From the NCBI GenBank assembly GCA_034411135.1, contig DAOUMN010000016.1, positions 1 through 64,000 of the forward strand: a stretch of DNA of 64,000 nucleotides, read 5' to 3'. Every line of letters begins with the position of its first letter. Position 1 is the stretch's first letter. Of this stretch, positions 42,600-51,079 are shown one piece after another. A model generated the notes under the pieces. That model searched no databases and was not told the origin of the DNA. It saw only the letters and a program-made list of their open reading frames with translations. Both the position numbers and the translations under genes were made by a program. This DNA comes from Bellilinea sp034411135. Its GTDB lineage: Bacteria > Chloroflexota > Anaerolineae > Anaerolineales > Anaerolineaceae.

Positions 42600-42679
42600 T
42601 GGAATATCCATACGGGTGACGAGTTCACCCGCGTTCGATCCGCTTCAATCCAAATCGAGACCAGGAGGGATGTTTTTCT

Positions 42680-44266
42680 ATGGCAGCCGATAGCACATTC
42701 AAGCTGACGTACGCCACCATGTTCAACCCGCCCGAAGAACTGCACCAAAAATTCGAGCAAGCCCTGGCTGATGTCCGCGCCAGCCTGGGCAGGGAACATG
42801 CCATGTTCATCGACGGGAAGGATGTGTTCGCTGAGGAGAAGTTTGAAGACCGCAATCCGGCAAACACCGACCAGGTGCTGGGCATCTTCCAAAAGGGCAA
42901 CGCTGAGCATGCCCGGCAGGCACTGGCAGCCGCGCGTAAAGCCTTCCCCATGTGGAGCCGCATGCCCTGGCAGGAGCGGGTTGGGCTGGTGCGCAAAGCC
43001 GCCGAGATCATGGATCAGCGCATTTATGAGATGGGCGTGGTCGTAGCAATGGAAGTCGGCAAGAATCGCATGGAAGCCCTGGGCGATGTAGCCGAAACCG
43101 CCGATCTGTTCCGCTATGCCTGCGAACGGATGGAGGCTTCCGGCGGCTTCATCACCGAAATGGGGCGCGATCCGCTGATTGGCTTCGTCTCCACCAACCG
43201 CTCGGTGCTGCGCCCGTACGGTGTGTGGGTGGTGATCAGCCCGTTCAACTTCCCCTGCGCGCTGACGGGTGGTCCAACCGCCGCCGCCCTGGTGACCGGC
43301 AACACGGTGGTGATCAAGCCTGCCACCGACACACCCTGGACATCACGCCTGATCGCCGAGTGTCTGCGCGATGCCGGTATTCCAGACGGTGTGTTCAATT
43401 TCGTCAGCGGACCCGGCAGCACGCTGGGTCAGGCACTGATCGATAGCCCCGAAGTGGACGGTATTACCTTCACCGGCTCATTCGATGTCGGCATGAAAAT
43501 TTTCCGTGACTTTGCTCAGGGCAGCTGGGTACGACCGACCATCCTAGAGCTGGGCGGCAAAAACCCCGCCATCGTCAGCCGTCACGCCAACCTGGAAGAT
43601 GCCGCGGTGGGCATTGTTCGGTCAGCATTTGGTTTGCAGGGGCAAAAGTGCTCCGCCTGTTCGCGGGTCTTCATCGAACAGCCGGTCTATGACCAACTGG
43701 CAGCCCGCCTGGTGGAACTGACCGAGAAATTAACCATTGGCGACCCAACCGACCGCAAGAATTATCTTGGTCCGGTCGTCAACCGATCCTCCTACCGCGA
43801 TTACCAGCAATTCTGCGAAGATATGAGCCAGCACGGAAAATTCCTGACCGGCGGCAAGGTGTTGACCGAGGGCGAGTACGCCAAAGGCTTTTTCTGCGCC
43901 CCCACGCTGGTTGCCGATCTGCCCGCCAGCCACCCGCTGTGGAAGCAGGAGATGTTCGTGCCTATCACTACCATCGCGCCGGTCGCTGACCTGGAAGAAG
44001 CCATGCAGCGCGCCAACGACGTGTCTTACGGCTTGACCGCCGGGTTCTACGGCTCGCCCGAAGAAACCGAGTGGTTCTTCGACCAGATCCAGGCTGGGGT
44101 GACCTACGCCAACCGACCGCAGGGCGCCACCACCGGCGCCTGGCCCGGCTTCCAGCCCTTCGGTGGCTGGAAAGGTTCCGGATCGAGCGGTAAGAACGCT
44201 GGCGGAGTGCACTACTTGCAATTGTACATGCACGAACAGATCCAGACGCGCGTCCGCCGCGCCTGA
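42680..44266 (+). CDS. Aldehyde dehydrogenase, P5C (L-glutamate gamma-semialdehyde) dehydrogenase-like
   Basis: The protein has 528 residues, a good match to the 516-543 residue RocA/PruA group. It contains VVISPFNFP near 184-192, TGNTVVIKPA near 206-215, FTGS near 264, Glu290 in LELGGKNPA and catalytic Cys324 in GQKCSACS. It ends with the NRPQGATTGAWPG and GGWKGSGSSGKN motifs of P5C dehydrogenases, which oxidise glutamate semialdehyde to glutamate in proline or arginine breakdown. Proline dehydrogenase is not adjacent. Other aldehydes remain possible. Confidence 0.85.
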   Translation: MAADSTFKLTYATMFNPPEELHQKFEQALADVRASLGREHAMFIDGKDVFAEEKFEDRNPANTDQVLGIFQKGNAEHARQALAAARKAFPMWSRMPWQERVGLVRKAAEIMDQRIYEMGVVVAMEVGKNRMEALGDVAETADLFRYACERMEASGGFITEMGRDPLIGFVSTNRSVLRPYGVWVVISPFNFPCALTGGPTAAALVTGNTVVIKPATDTPWTSRLIAECLRDAGIPDGVFNFVSGPGSTLGQALIDSPEVDGITFTGSFDVGMKIFRDFAQGSWVRPTILELGGKNPAIVSRHANLEDAAVGIVRSAFGLQGQKCSACSRVFIEQPVYDQLAARLVELTEKLTIGDPTDRKNYLGPVVNRSSYRDYQQFCEDMSQHGKFLTGGKVLTEGEYAKGFFCAPTLVADLPASHPLWKQEMFVPITTIAPVADLEEAMQRANDVSYGLTAGFYGSPEETEWFFDQIQAGVTYANRPQGATTGAWPGFQPFGGWKGSGSSGKNAGGVHYLQLYMHEQIQTRVRRA

Positions 44267-44277
44267 TCATACCTGTG

Positions 44278-44307
44278 CGCGCAGGCGGGGCATACCCCGC
44301 CTGCGCG
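44278..44307 (+). terminator. 13-bp GC hairpin after the ALDH gene
   Basis: 44278-44290 pairs exactly with 44295-44307 around a 4-nt loop, 11 nt past the stop. It is very stable, but no T-run follows, so termination is uncertain. Confidence 0.5.
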
Positions 44308-44317
44308 TCCCCGCGCC

Positions 44318-44605
44318 ATGATTGTCAACCGGATTGGCACTTTTTTTATGCTGTTGGGCGGCTTTTTGCTGCTGCTGTTTATCTTTTCTGCTCAGAGCAC
44401 GCCGGGCGGACATTCTCCGCTTTTTCTATGGGGAGCCGGATCATTCTTCCTGGGGGTCTTCCTCTGGTTTCGCAATCCGCGCCCGCCCGGTCAACCGGCG
44501 GAGCGTTTTCGCATGTTTCGGCGGGTAAACAAGAAGGGTAAACCGGGTGCTAATCCGGATACTCGCGAAAAAGACCAACGCAGTCCGCGCTCCAACAGCC
44601 GGTAA
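44318..44605 (+). CDS. Small two-helix membrane protein of unknown function
   Basis: The protein has 95 residues. Two hydrophobic helices (about 8-26 and 33-50) are followed by a basic, Pro-rich, probably cytoplasmic tail of 45 residues (PGQPAERFRMFRRVNKKGKP). There is no clear ribosome site before the ATG, and it begins 11 nt after a hairpin. The frame and composition look coding. I do not recognise the family. Confidence 0.55.
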   Translation: MIVNRIGTFFMLLGGFLLLLFIFSAQSTPGGHSPLFLWGAGSFFLGVFLWFRNPRPPGQPAERFRMFRRVNKKGKPGANPDTREKDQRSPRSNSR

Positions 44606-44622
44606 CAATTCCAAATCTCAGG

Positions 44623-44628
44623 TAGAAT
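44623..44628 (+). promoter_or_regulatory. -10 element 6 nt before the ATG: leaderless start
   Basis: TAGAAT at 44623-44628 places the expected transcription start at 44635, the A of the CoA-transferase ATG. No Shine-Dalgarno sequence is present. Confidence 0.5.
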
Positions 44629-44634
44629 CCATTC

Positions 44635-45540
44635 ATGACCTCCAAACTGTGTTCTCTCTCCGAAGCCATTGCTCAGTTTGTCCACGATGGCGATACCATC
44701 TACGCTGCCGGCTTTACTCATCTGATCCCATTTGCTGCCGGGCATGAAATCATTCGCCAACAGCGCCGTAACCTGGTGCTCGCCCGCGCCACGCCGGATT
44801 TGATTTACGACCAGATGGTGGCTGCCGGGTGCGCCCGAAAACTCATTTTTTCCTACATTGGCAACCCCGGCGTGGGCTCGCTGCGCATTGTGCGTGCCGA
44901 AATCGAAGCCGGACGGCTGGAATGGGAGGAATATTCTCATTTCAGCATGATCTCACGCCTACAGGCAGGCGCCAGCGGACTGCCCTTCATCCCAATGAAT
45001 CCAACCGCTGCAGGCGACCTGGAACGCGCCAACCCCAACTACCGCCGTGTGATTGATCCATACAACGGTCAGACGGTGGTGACCGTGCCGCCGCTGCACC
45101 CGGATGTTGCTATTGTCCACGTCCAGCGCGCCGACGCGCACGGAAATGCCCACATCTGGGGCATCATCGGAGAGCAAAAAGAAGCCGCCTTCGCTGCGCG
45201 CACGGTGATCCTGACCGCCGAGGAAATCGTTGACGAAGAGGTCATCCGTTCCGATCCCAACCGCACGCTGATTCCCGACTTTGTTGTCTCCGCCGTGTGC
45301 CGCGTCCCATACTGCGCGCACCCCTCCTACACCCAGGGCTATTACGATCGCGACAACGCCTTTTACCTGGAATGGGATAAAATCAGCGAAGACCGCGCCA
45401 CCACCCAAGCCTGGCTGGATGAGTGGGTGTTCGGTGTTAAGGACCGGACAGAGTACTGGCACAAACTGGGCGAAGCTACTCACCACCGCCTGCGCATTCC
45501 GCCGCGCATGAGTGCGCCGGTCAACTACGGAGCCTACTGA
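44635..45540 (+). CDS. CoA-transferase, alpha subunit (glutaconate/IpdA-like)
   Basis: The protein has 301 residues of the class I CoA-transferase alpha fold: AIAQFVHDGDTIYAAGFTH near the N-terminus (the glycine-rich CoA-oxyanion loop), LIFSYIGNPGVGS near 72-84, VTVPPLHPDVAIVHVQRADAHGN near 147-169 (split motif), and a C-terminal lobe with HPSYTQGYYDRD. Size and pattern match the glutaconate CoA-transferase/IpdA group rather than acetate CoA-transferase. It shares one nucleotide with the beta-subunit gene, indicating coupled translation and a heteromer. Confidence 0.85.
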   Translation: MTSKLCSLSEAIAQFVHDGDTIYAAGFTHLIPFAAGHEIIRQQRRNLVLARATPDLIYDQMVAAGCARKLIFSYIGNPGVGSLRIVRAEIEAGRLEWEEYSHFSMISRLQAGASGLPFIPMNPTAAGDLERANPNYRRVIDPYNGQTVVTVPPLHPDVAIVHVQRADAHGNAHIWGIIGEQKEAAFAARTVILTAEEIVDEEVIRSDPNRTLIPDFVVSAVCRVPYCAHPSYTQGYYDRDNAFYLEWDKISEDRATTQAWLDEWVFGVKDRTEYWHKLGEATHHRLRIPPRMSAPVNYGAY

Positions 45541-46307
45541 TGATGGAATATACCGCATCGGAATTGATGACCGTCAATGCTGCCCGCCTGCTCAAGGACG
45601 GCGACCGGGTATTCGTTGGCGTTGGGCTGCCCAACCTGGCATGCAACCTCGCCCGGCGCACCCATGCCCCCAACCTGGTGATGATTTATGAAGCCGGTGT
45701 GATCGGTGCCCGTCCGGCGCGCCTGCCGCTCTCGATCGGTGACCCCACTCTGGTTTCCGGGGCGTGTTCGGTGTGCAGCATGTACGATATCTTCAGCCTG
45801 TACTTGCAGCGCGGCAATGTGGACGTCGGCTTCCTCGGCGGTGCGCAGATCGACCGCTTTGGGAACATCAACGCCACCGTGATCGGCGATTATTCGCAGC
45901 CCAAGGTGCGCCTGCCCGGTTCGGGCGGCTCAATGGAAATCGCCGCGTGGGCAAACCGCTGCTACATCATCACCCCCCACCAGAAACGCCGCTTTCCGGC
46001 GCGGGTGGATTTCTGCACCTCAGCCGGCTTTCTCGACGGCGGTCAGGCACGCGCCGCAAGCGGTGTACGCGGCAGCGGACCACAGGCAGTGGTCACGAAT
46101 CTGGGCATTCTGCAACCGGATGAGAGCGGTGAACTGATCCTCACCGCACTTCACCCTGGCGTAACCTTCGAGCAAGCCCGCGACAACACTGGTTGGCAAC
46201 TGAAGGCTGCCGAGCGGCTGGAAATCACCCCGCCGCCCAGCGATCACGAACTGCGCATCCTGCGCGAAGAACTTGACCCGCAAGGCATTTACCTGCACAG
46301 CTCATGA
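45540..46307 (+). CDS. CoA-transferase, beta subunit
   Basis: The protein has 255 residues. DGDRVFVGVGLPNLACNLAR near 19-38 is the nucleotide-like loop. The Glu in YEAGVIGARP near 51 corresponds to the catalytic Glu that forms the glutamyl-CoA ester in this family. DVGFLGGAQIDRFGNIN near 98-114 and LPGSGGSMEIA near 128-138 are strongly conserved. It overlaps the next gene by 4 nt. The substrate is not defined; with the following D-2-hydroxyacid dehydrogenase, a 2-hydroxyglutarate/glutaconate-type acid is a reasonable guess. Confidence 0.87.
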   Translation: MMEYTASELMTVNAARLLKDGDRVFVGVGLPNLACNLARRTHAPNLVMIYEAGVIGARPARLPLSIGDPTLVSGACSVCSMYDIFSLYLQRGNVDVGFLGGAQIDRFGNINATVIGDYSQPKVRLPGSGGSMEIAAWANRCYIITPHQKRRFPARVDFCTSAGFLDGGQARAASGVRGSGPQAVVTNLGILQPDESGELILTALHPGVTFEQARDNTGWQLKAAERLEITPPPSDHELRILREELDPQGIYLHSS

Positions 46308-47326
46308 GCACATCGCCAATTACCACTCTGTTTACCGTTAACTTCCCGCTGGAATCGCTGGAAAAAGTCATCCAGGTTTCGCCGCGCATCCGCCTGATGA
46401 CTCACGTGGTACGCAGTGCCGAAGAAATTCCCACCGACCTGTGGAAACAAGTCGAGATCCTCTATACCGACCGCATCCTGCCTGAACCTTCCCAGGCGCC
46501 CAACCTGCGCTGGGTGCAGTTTCACTATGCCGGCATTGACCACGTTGCTGCCCATCCACTGCTCGCCAAAAAGGACATTCAAATCACCACGCTGAGCGGC
46601 GCGGCTGCCCCACAGGTCGCCGAGCATGTCCTGCTGATGCTGCTAGCACTGGGACACAAACTGCCCGAACTGTACGCCTATCAGGCACGCGCTGAATGGC
46701 CCAAAGACCGCTGGGAGCGTTTTCGCGCCCTGGAACTGCGCCACAGCACCGTCGGATTGATTGGGTACGGCAGCATCGGGCGAGAGGTTGCCCGCCTGCT
46801 GCATCCACTCGGCACGCGCATACTGGCTGCCAAGCGCGATGCGCGCCACCCAGAGGACGACGGCTACATACCCGAAGGCTTGGGCGACCCGTCGGGCGAT
46901 TTGTTCACCCGGCTGTACCCCATCCAGGCGCTGCGCTCGATGATCAAAGAGTGCGATTTTGTCGTTGTCTGCGTCCCGCTCAGCCCGGCAACCCGTGGCT
47001 TGATCGGTGAAGCCGAAATTGCCGCCATGAAACCCTCCGCCTTTCTGGTGGATGTCAGCCGCGGCGGGATTGTCAACCCCCAGGCACTGCAAAAAGCGCT
47101 GGAGGAAAAACGCATTGCCGGTGCTGCTTTAGACGTGTTTACCGAAGAACCACTGCCAGCCACCAGCCCATTTTGGAAACTGCCCAACGTCCTGATTACC
47201 CCGCACATTTCCGGCATCAGCGCGCATTACGGCGCGCGAGCAATGGCGCTCTTTCTCGAAAATCTGAAACGCTACCTGGCTGGAAATCTGCTGTATAATC
47301 TGTACGATCCCGAACTGGGCTACTGA
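46304..47326 (+). CDS. D-isomer-specific 2-hydroxyacid dehydrogenase
   Basis: The protein has 340 residues. The NAD-binding motif is GLIGYGSIGREVA near 148-160. The catalytic Arg lies in VDVSRGGIVN near 246, Glu in FTEEPLPATSPFW near 279 and His in ITPHISGISAH near 297, so the triad is complete. The family reduces 2-oxo acids to D-2-hydroxy acids or the reverse. The 4-nt overlap with the CoA-transferase beta gene suggests one pathway. The exact substrate cannot be told from sequence. Confidence 0.88.
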   Translation: MSTSPITTLFTVNFPLESLEKVIQVSPRIRLMTHVVRSAEEIPTDLWKQVEILYTDRILPEPSQAPNLRWVQFHYAGIDHVAAHPLLAKKDIQITTLSGAAAPQVAEHVLLMLLALGHKLPELYAYQARAEWPKDRWERFRALELRHSTVGLIGYGSIGREVARLLHPLGTRILAAKRDARHPEDDGYIPEGLGDPSGDLFTRLYPIQALRSMIKECDFVVVCVPLSPATRGLIGEAEIAAMKPSAFLVDVSRGGIVNPQALQKALEEKRIAGAALDVFTEEPLPATSPFWKLPNVLITPHISGISAHYGARAMALFLENLKRYLAGNLLYNLYDPELGY

Positions 47327-47412
47327 CCCACGCGCCACGACTCCCGGTCAAGATCGGCTGCGGGGGACAGGCTCAACAGTTGCGATCCGATCCGGTTCAC
47401 AGCCTTGCGGTT

Positions 47413-48177
47413 ATGATTCGCGTTGTCCTTTTCGATCTCGGCAGCACTCTGATTTACTTCGATGCCTCCTGGCAGGAGATGATTCCACGCGCCAGCCTGG
47501 CGCTGGCAGACGAACTCATCCTGCGCGGGCTGCCTCTGCAGCGCGAATCGTTTGCTGCCAACTTCCAGCAGCGCATTCAAGCATATTACCAGCAGCGCGA
47601 ATCCGAATTCATCGAATACACCACCCACAGTGTGCTGCGCGATATGCTCAGCGACCAGGGCTGTGCCCCACTGGAAACATTTGCGCTGCGCCGAGCACTG
47701 GATGCCTTCTACGCGGTTACCCAGGCGCAGTGGCGCGTCGAGGAGGATGCCCACCCCACTCTGCAGGCATTGCGCCAGGCAGGTTATCGCCTGGGGATGA
47801 TTTCCAATGCCGGCGACGCGCTGGACGTGCACACCCTGGTGGACAATGCCGCCCTGCGTGATTATTTTGAACTGATCCTGATTTCCGCCGAGGTGGGCAT
47901 CCGCAAGCCGCACCCGCGCATCTTTCGCCAGGCACTGGATTTCTTCCAGGTCAATCCCTCCCAGGCAGTCATGGTCGGCGACACCCTCGGTGCGGACATT
48001 CTCGGTGCCAACAACATTGGCATGTTCAGCATTTGGATCACCCGCCGTGCCGACACCCCCGACAACCGCGACCACCTCGATACCATCCAGCCAGCCGCCA
48101 GCGTGGCAACTCTGGCTGAAATTCCAGCCGTCTTACAGCGCTGGTTATCCCTTCCGTCCCCGGATTCTGCAGAGTGA
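47413..48177 (+). CDS. HAD-superfamily hydrolase
   Basis: I take ATG 47413, giving 254 residues; a TTG start at 47380 would add 11. Motif I is VVLFDLGSTLIYFD (nucleophile Asp near residue 8, with Gly in place of the second Asp), motif II is MISNAGD near 133, motif III is the Lys in GIRKPHPRIF near 168, and motif IV is MVGDTLGADILGANNIGM near 190. A helical cap fills 20-105. It is a probable small-molecule phosphatase (subfamily IA). Replacement of the second Asp occurs in other members, so activity is not excluded. It overlaps the next gene by 3-4 nt. Confidence 0.85.
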   Translation: MIRVVLFDLGSTLIYFDASWQEMIPRASLALADELILRGLPLQRESFAANFQQRIQAYYQQRESEFIEYTTHSVLRDMLSDQGCAPLETFALRRALDAFYAVTQAQWRVEEDAHPTLQALRQAGYRLGMISNAGDALDVHTLVDNAALRDYFELILISAEVGIRKPHPRIFRQALDFFQVNPSQAVMVGDTLGADILGANNIGMFSIWITRRADTPDNRDHLDTIQPAASVATLAEIPAVLQRWLSLPSPDSAE

Positions 48178-49085
48178 TAAGAACTAAAATCCTCCCCTAT
48201 CTAGCGCTGATCAGCGGTATTCTCGCCCTCAGCCTGTCTTCCCTGTTCGTCCGCTGGGCAGAAGCGCCCGGCGCCGTTACCTCCTTTTACCGCATGACGA
48301 TCGGCAGCCTGGTGTTCCTACCCATTTTCCTGCGCCAGCCGGGTGAACAACGCCGCCTCGACCGGCGCTGGCTGTTCCTGCCGCTGCTGGGCGGTTTGTT
48401 TACCTCGCTCGACCACGCCACCTGGGCAACCGCCATTAATTTCACACGGGTTGCCAATGCTACCTTAATGAACAATCTTGCCCCACTTTGGGTCGCGTTG
48501 GTGGCATTCCTCATCTGGCGAGAAAAATTATCCGCCCGCTTCTGGGTTGGGCTGATCATGGCAATCGGCGGGGCATCGGTCGTGCTCGGCAGCGATTTCC
48601 TCGCCCGCCCGCAGCTCAACCAGGGCAACCTGCTGGCAGTACTCTCCAGCCTGTTCTATGCCGCCTACTTCCTGACCACCCAGCGCGGGCGCGCACATTT
48701 CTCCACCCTGACCTACGTCTTTATCATCACCGCTTCTTCCAGTCTGATCCTGCTGCTCGCCAACCTGGCTCTGGATAACCCATTATGGGGCTACTCTACC
48801 CCAACCTTGCTGTCCTTCCTTGGCGCTGGGTTGATTTCGCAGGTGATCGGCTATTTCTCGGTCGGCTATGCCCTGGGTCACCTGCCTGCCTCGGTCGTCT
48901 CACCCACCATGATTGCCCAACCAGTGCTAACCGCGCTAATGGCTATCCCGTTGGCAGGCGAAGCGCTGCTGCCCGCCCAGTGGATTGGCGGGCTGGTTGT
49001 GCTGAGCGGTATCTACCTGGTGAATATCAGCCGGCAAGCACAGCAAAAACCGGCTATCAGCGAACAACCTGCCACGAGCATTTGA
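48174..49085 (+). CDS. EamA/DMT-family transporter
   Basis: The protein has 303 residues and starts at GTG 48174, overlapping the HAD stop. It has ten membrane helices as two EamA repeats (about 1-145 and 150-290), with SLFVRWAEAPGAVTSFYRM near 22-40 and VTLL-type second-repeat signature ASVVSPTMIAQPVLTALMAI near 243-262. The family exports or imports metabolites and amino acids. It is coupled translationally to the HAD hydrolase. The substrate is unknown. Confidence 0.9.
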   Translation: MIRTKILPYLALISGILALSLSSLFVRWAEAPGAVTSFYRMTIGSLVFLPIFLRQPGEQRRLDRRWLFLPLLGGLFTSLDHATWATAINFTRVANATLMNNLAPLWVALVAFLIWREKLSARFWVGLIMAIGGASVVLGSDFLARPQLNQGNLLAVLSSLFYAAYFLTTQRGRAHFSTLTYVFIITASSSLILLLANLALDNPLWGYSTPTLLSFLGAGLISQVIGYFSVGYALGHLPASVVSPTMIAQPVLTALMAIPLAGEALLPAQWIGGLVVLSGIYLVNISRQAQQKPAISEQPATSI

Positions 49086-49117
49086 TTTTCCCACTCCACA
49101 GGACTATACTCAATTCT

Positions 49118-49732
49118 ATGCCCGCCTCAAAACCGCTTGAACACATTCGTGAGGAAATTGCCGCCTATATCTGCGTGGACGTCGAAACCGCCGGTGGCAT
49201 CCCTGACGAGTACGCCTTGCTTTCCATCGGTGCGTGTACGGTCGCCCACCCACGCCAGACGTTTTACATCGAGCTGCAACCCGACCGGGACGCCTACGAC
49301 CCACAAGCAATGGCCATTCACGGCTTAAGCCTCGAAACTCTGCGCCGCGATGGTGTCCCCCCCGCCCTGGCGATGAAGCAGTTCGAAACCTGGGTCAATC
49401 AGGCAGTTCCACCAACGCTTAAACCGATCTTCGTTGCCTTCAACGCTCCTTTTGACTGGATGTTCGTGCACACCTATTTTTTGCGCTACCTCAAGCGCAA
49501 CCCATTTGGACACAAAGCCCTGGATATCAAAGCCTTCTACATGGGCATGAGCGCCAAACCGTGGGAACGCACGTCCGGCGCCGAATTGCACCGCCTGGTG
49601 CGCCAGGCAGACGGCTTGACTCACAATGCTTTGCAGGATGCCATTGATCAAGCCGAATTGTTCGAAAAATTGCTCGACCAAATCGAATCGAACAGCCTTT
49701 CTTCTTTAGATGAGTCAAGGAGCACAATATGA
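49118..49732 (+). CDS. DnaQ-like 3'-5' exonuclease
   Basis: I place the start at ATG 49118 and reject the longer open frame, whose first 111 codons overlap the transporter in another phase. The product has 204 residues with all DEDDh motifs: Exo I CVDVETAG near 20-27, Exo II FVAFNAPFDWMF near 105-116, and Exo III with LTHNALQDAID near 167-177. The family degrades DNA or RNA from the 3' end; no polymerase domain is attached. TATACT at 49105-49110 predicts a start 1 nt before the ATG, and no ribosome site is present, so it looks leaderless. It overlaps the next gene by 4 nt. Confidence 0.85.
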   Translation: MPASKPLEHIREEIAAYICVDVETAGGIPDEYALLSIGACTVAHPRQTFYIELQPDRDAYDPQAMAIHGLSLETLRRDGVPPALAMKQFETWVNQAVPPTLKPIFVAFNAPFDWMFVHTYFLRYLKRNPFGHKALDIKAFYMGMSAKPWERTSGAELHRLVRQADGLTHNALQDAIDQAELFEKLLDQIESNSLSSLDESRSTI

Positions 49733-51054
49733 GTGAGAATACATCCGATCAACCCAGCCAGAATTTAGCCCGCATCGTTGAATCCGCCCGCCGCCTGGGG
49801 GTGGAACTGGACGAAAGCGAAGCCTTGCAGTGGCTGGCAGCCATGGCTTCATCCAGCGGCATGGACGAAGTCGCAGTGGACGTGCGCCAGGGTGTGTTTG
49901 GTCACCGCATCACCCTGCTGGATTTCAGCCCGGAGCGGTTGGAGTATTTCCGCCGGGTGGGTAAACTGGTCGAGTTCAGCGACCGCCCCGGAGTGGTGGA
50001 AACCGCGCTGGCGCTCTCCGGTTCGGCGGCTCAGTCGCGCATTCAGACCTACCCCGGTGATGCCGATTTCTTCGAGCGGGTCAATATTCGCGCTGCAACC
50101 CGCGAGGAAGCCTGCCGCATCCTGGCGGATGTAATGCGCGAAAAAGCCCTGGCGACTGCGCGCGGTGATGCGTACCAGTTGATCGAGGTCAAATTTGGCT
50201 CCTATCCGCGCGATATCGAACACCGCGGGCGGCTGCATAAAGCCGGCTCGCCAATTGCCTGGACGGCGGATGAAATTCAAGCCGGGCGGTTAAGTGATAC
50301 TCTGGCACAGGGACAGCCGGTGGAAATAACCTGGCAGGAAGTTTGCCTGGAACCGGGTTGGTGCAAACTTGACTGGGTGGTTGCCGACCCATTGGACCAG
50401 ACCCTGGTCAACGCCAGCAATATGCTGGATGTCACCTGGGAAGCACCGGATGGCAGCATTACCCCGCTGGATGGTTACCTTGATCCCTACTTTCAGGAAG
50501 TTTACCTGGATGCCGAATCCATTCCGATCTTCACCAAACTGGCAAAGCATGTTGACAGCAATGCGCTGGATGATTATGTCGAATCCCTGGAGAAGGAAGT
50601 CCACAAGTACGTTACCTCCTCACCCAACTACGGCAAAGCCGCCAAGCGCATGTACAACATTTTCCGCCTGACCGGCAAGTACGAGGAAGCCGCTTACCTG
50701 CGCGAGTTGTTCGACGAACCCGCCACTGTGCTGTATCAGGTCTGGTCACTGATCCGCACCATCGACGACACCTTCTCCGCGGGTTCGAGCATCCCGCTCC
50801 GAACCCTGCTCTCCGAAGCCGACCGTCTGATTCTGACTGTTGTGGATGTTCTGGAAGGTGAAAAAGAAACCGAAATCGTGCGCTTGCTGCTCAAACTGCG
50901 CGGCTTGCTTGCCAACGAACACCCGGGCGAAGCGCTTTCGCCCCAGGCAGAAGCTGCCCGTGATGAAGTCATCAACCTGGTCAATAACTTCTTCTACGAA
51001 AAATTGACTGGCGTGCCGCAAATCAAGGATTACATCGACCGCCTGTCCAGGTAG
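49729..51054 (+). CDS. Unrecognised 441-residue protein with a possible nucleotidyltransferase-like motif
   Basis: I do not recognise the family. An N-terminal part of about 95 residues leads to LSGSAAQSRIQTYPGDADFF (97-116): Gly-Ser followed 12 residues later by Asp-Ala-Asp, which resembles the GS...DxD signature of polymerase-beta-like nucleotidyltransferases. A strand VEVKFGSYPRD-like segment follows near 165, where a third acid would be expected, and then DYVESLEKEVHKYV. The C-terminal 180 residues are all-helical. There is no signal peptide or membrane helix, so it is cytoplasmic. The ATGA overlap with the exonuclease suggests a joint nucleic-acid role. It ends 25 nt from the convergent HD-GYP gene. 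Confidence 0.7.
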   Translation: MSENTSDQPSQNLARIVESARRLGVELDESEALQWLAAMASSSGMDEVAVDVRQGVFGHRITLLDFSPERLEYFRRVGKLVEFSDRPGVVETALALSGSAAQSRIQTYPGDADFFERVNIRAATREEACRILADVMREKALATARGDAYQLIEVKFGSYPRDIEHRGRLHKAGSPIAWTADEIQAGRLSDTLAQGQPVEITWQEVCLEPGWCKLDWVVADPLDQTLVNASNMLDVTWEAPDGSITPLDGYLDPYFQEVYLDAESIPIFTKLAKHVDSNALDDYVESLEKEVHKYVTSSPNYGKAAKRMYNIFRLTGKYEEAAYLRELFDEPATVLYQVWSLIRTIDDTFSAGSSIPLRTLLSEADRLILTVVDVLEGEKETEIVRLLLKLRGLLANEHPGEALSPQAEAARDEVINLVNNFFYEKLTGVPQIKDYIDRLSR

Positions 51055-51079
51055 ATTGGGATGGGCGTAAACCAGGGGT

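Noticed and set aside
48785..49117. N-terminal extension of the exonuclease frame by 111 codons
   Set aside because: It lies wholly within the EamA transporter gene in another phase and has no family-like sequence; the conserved domain begins after ATG 49118.
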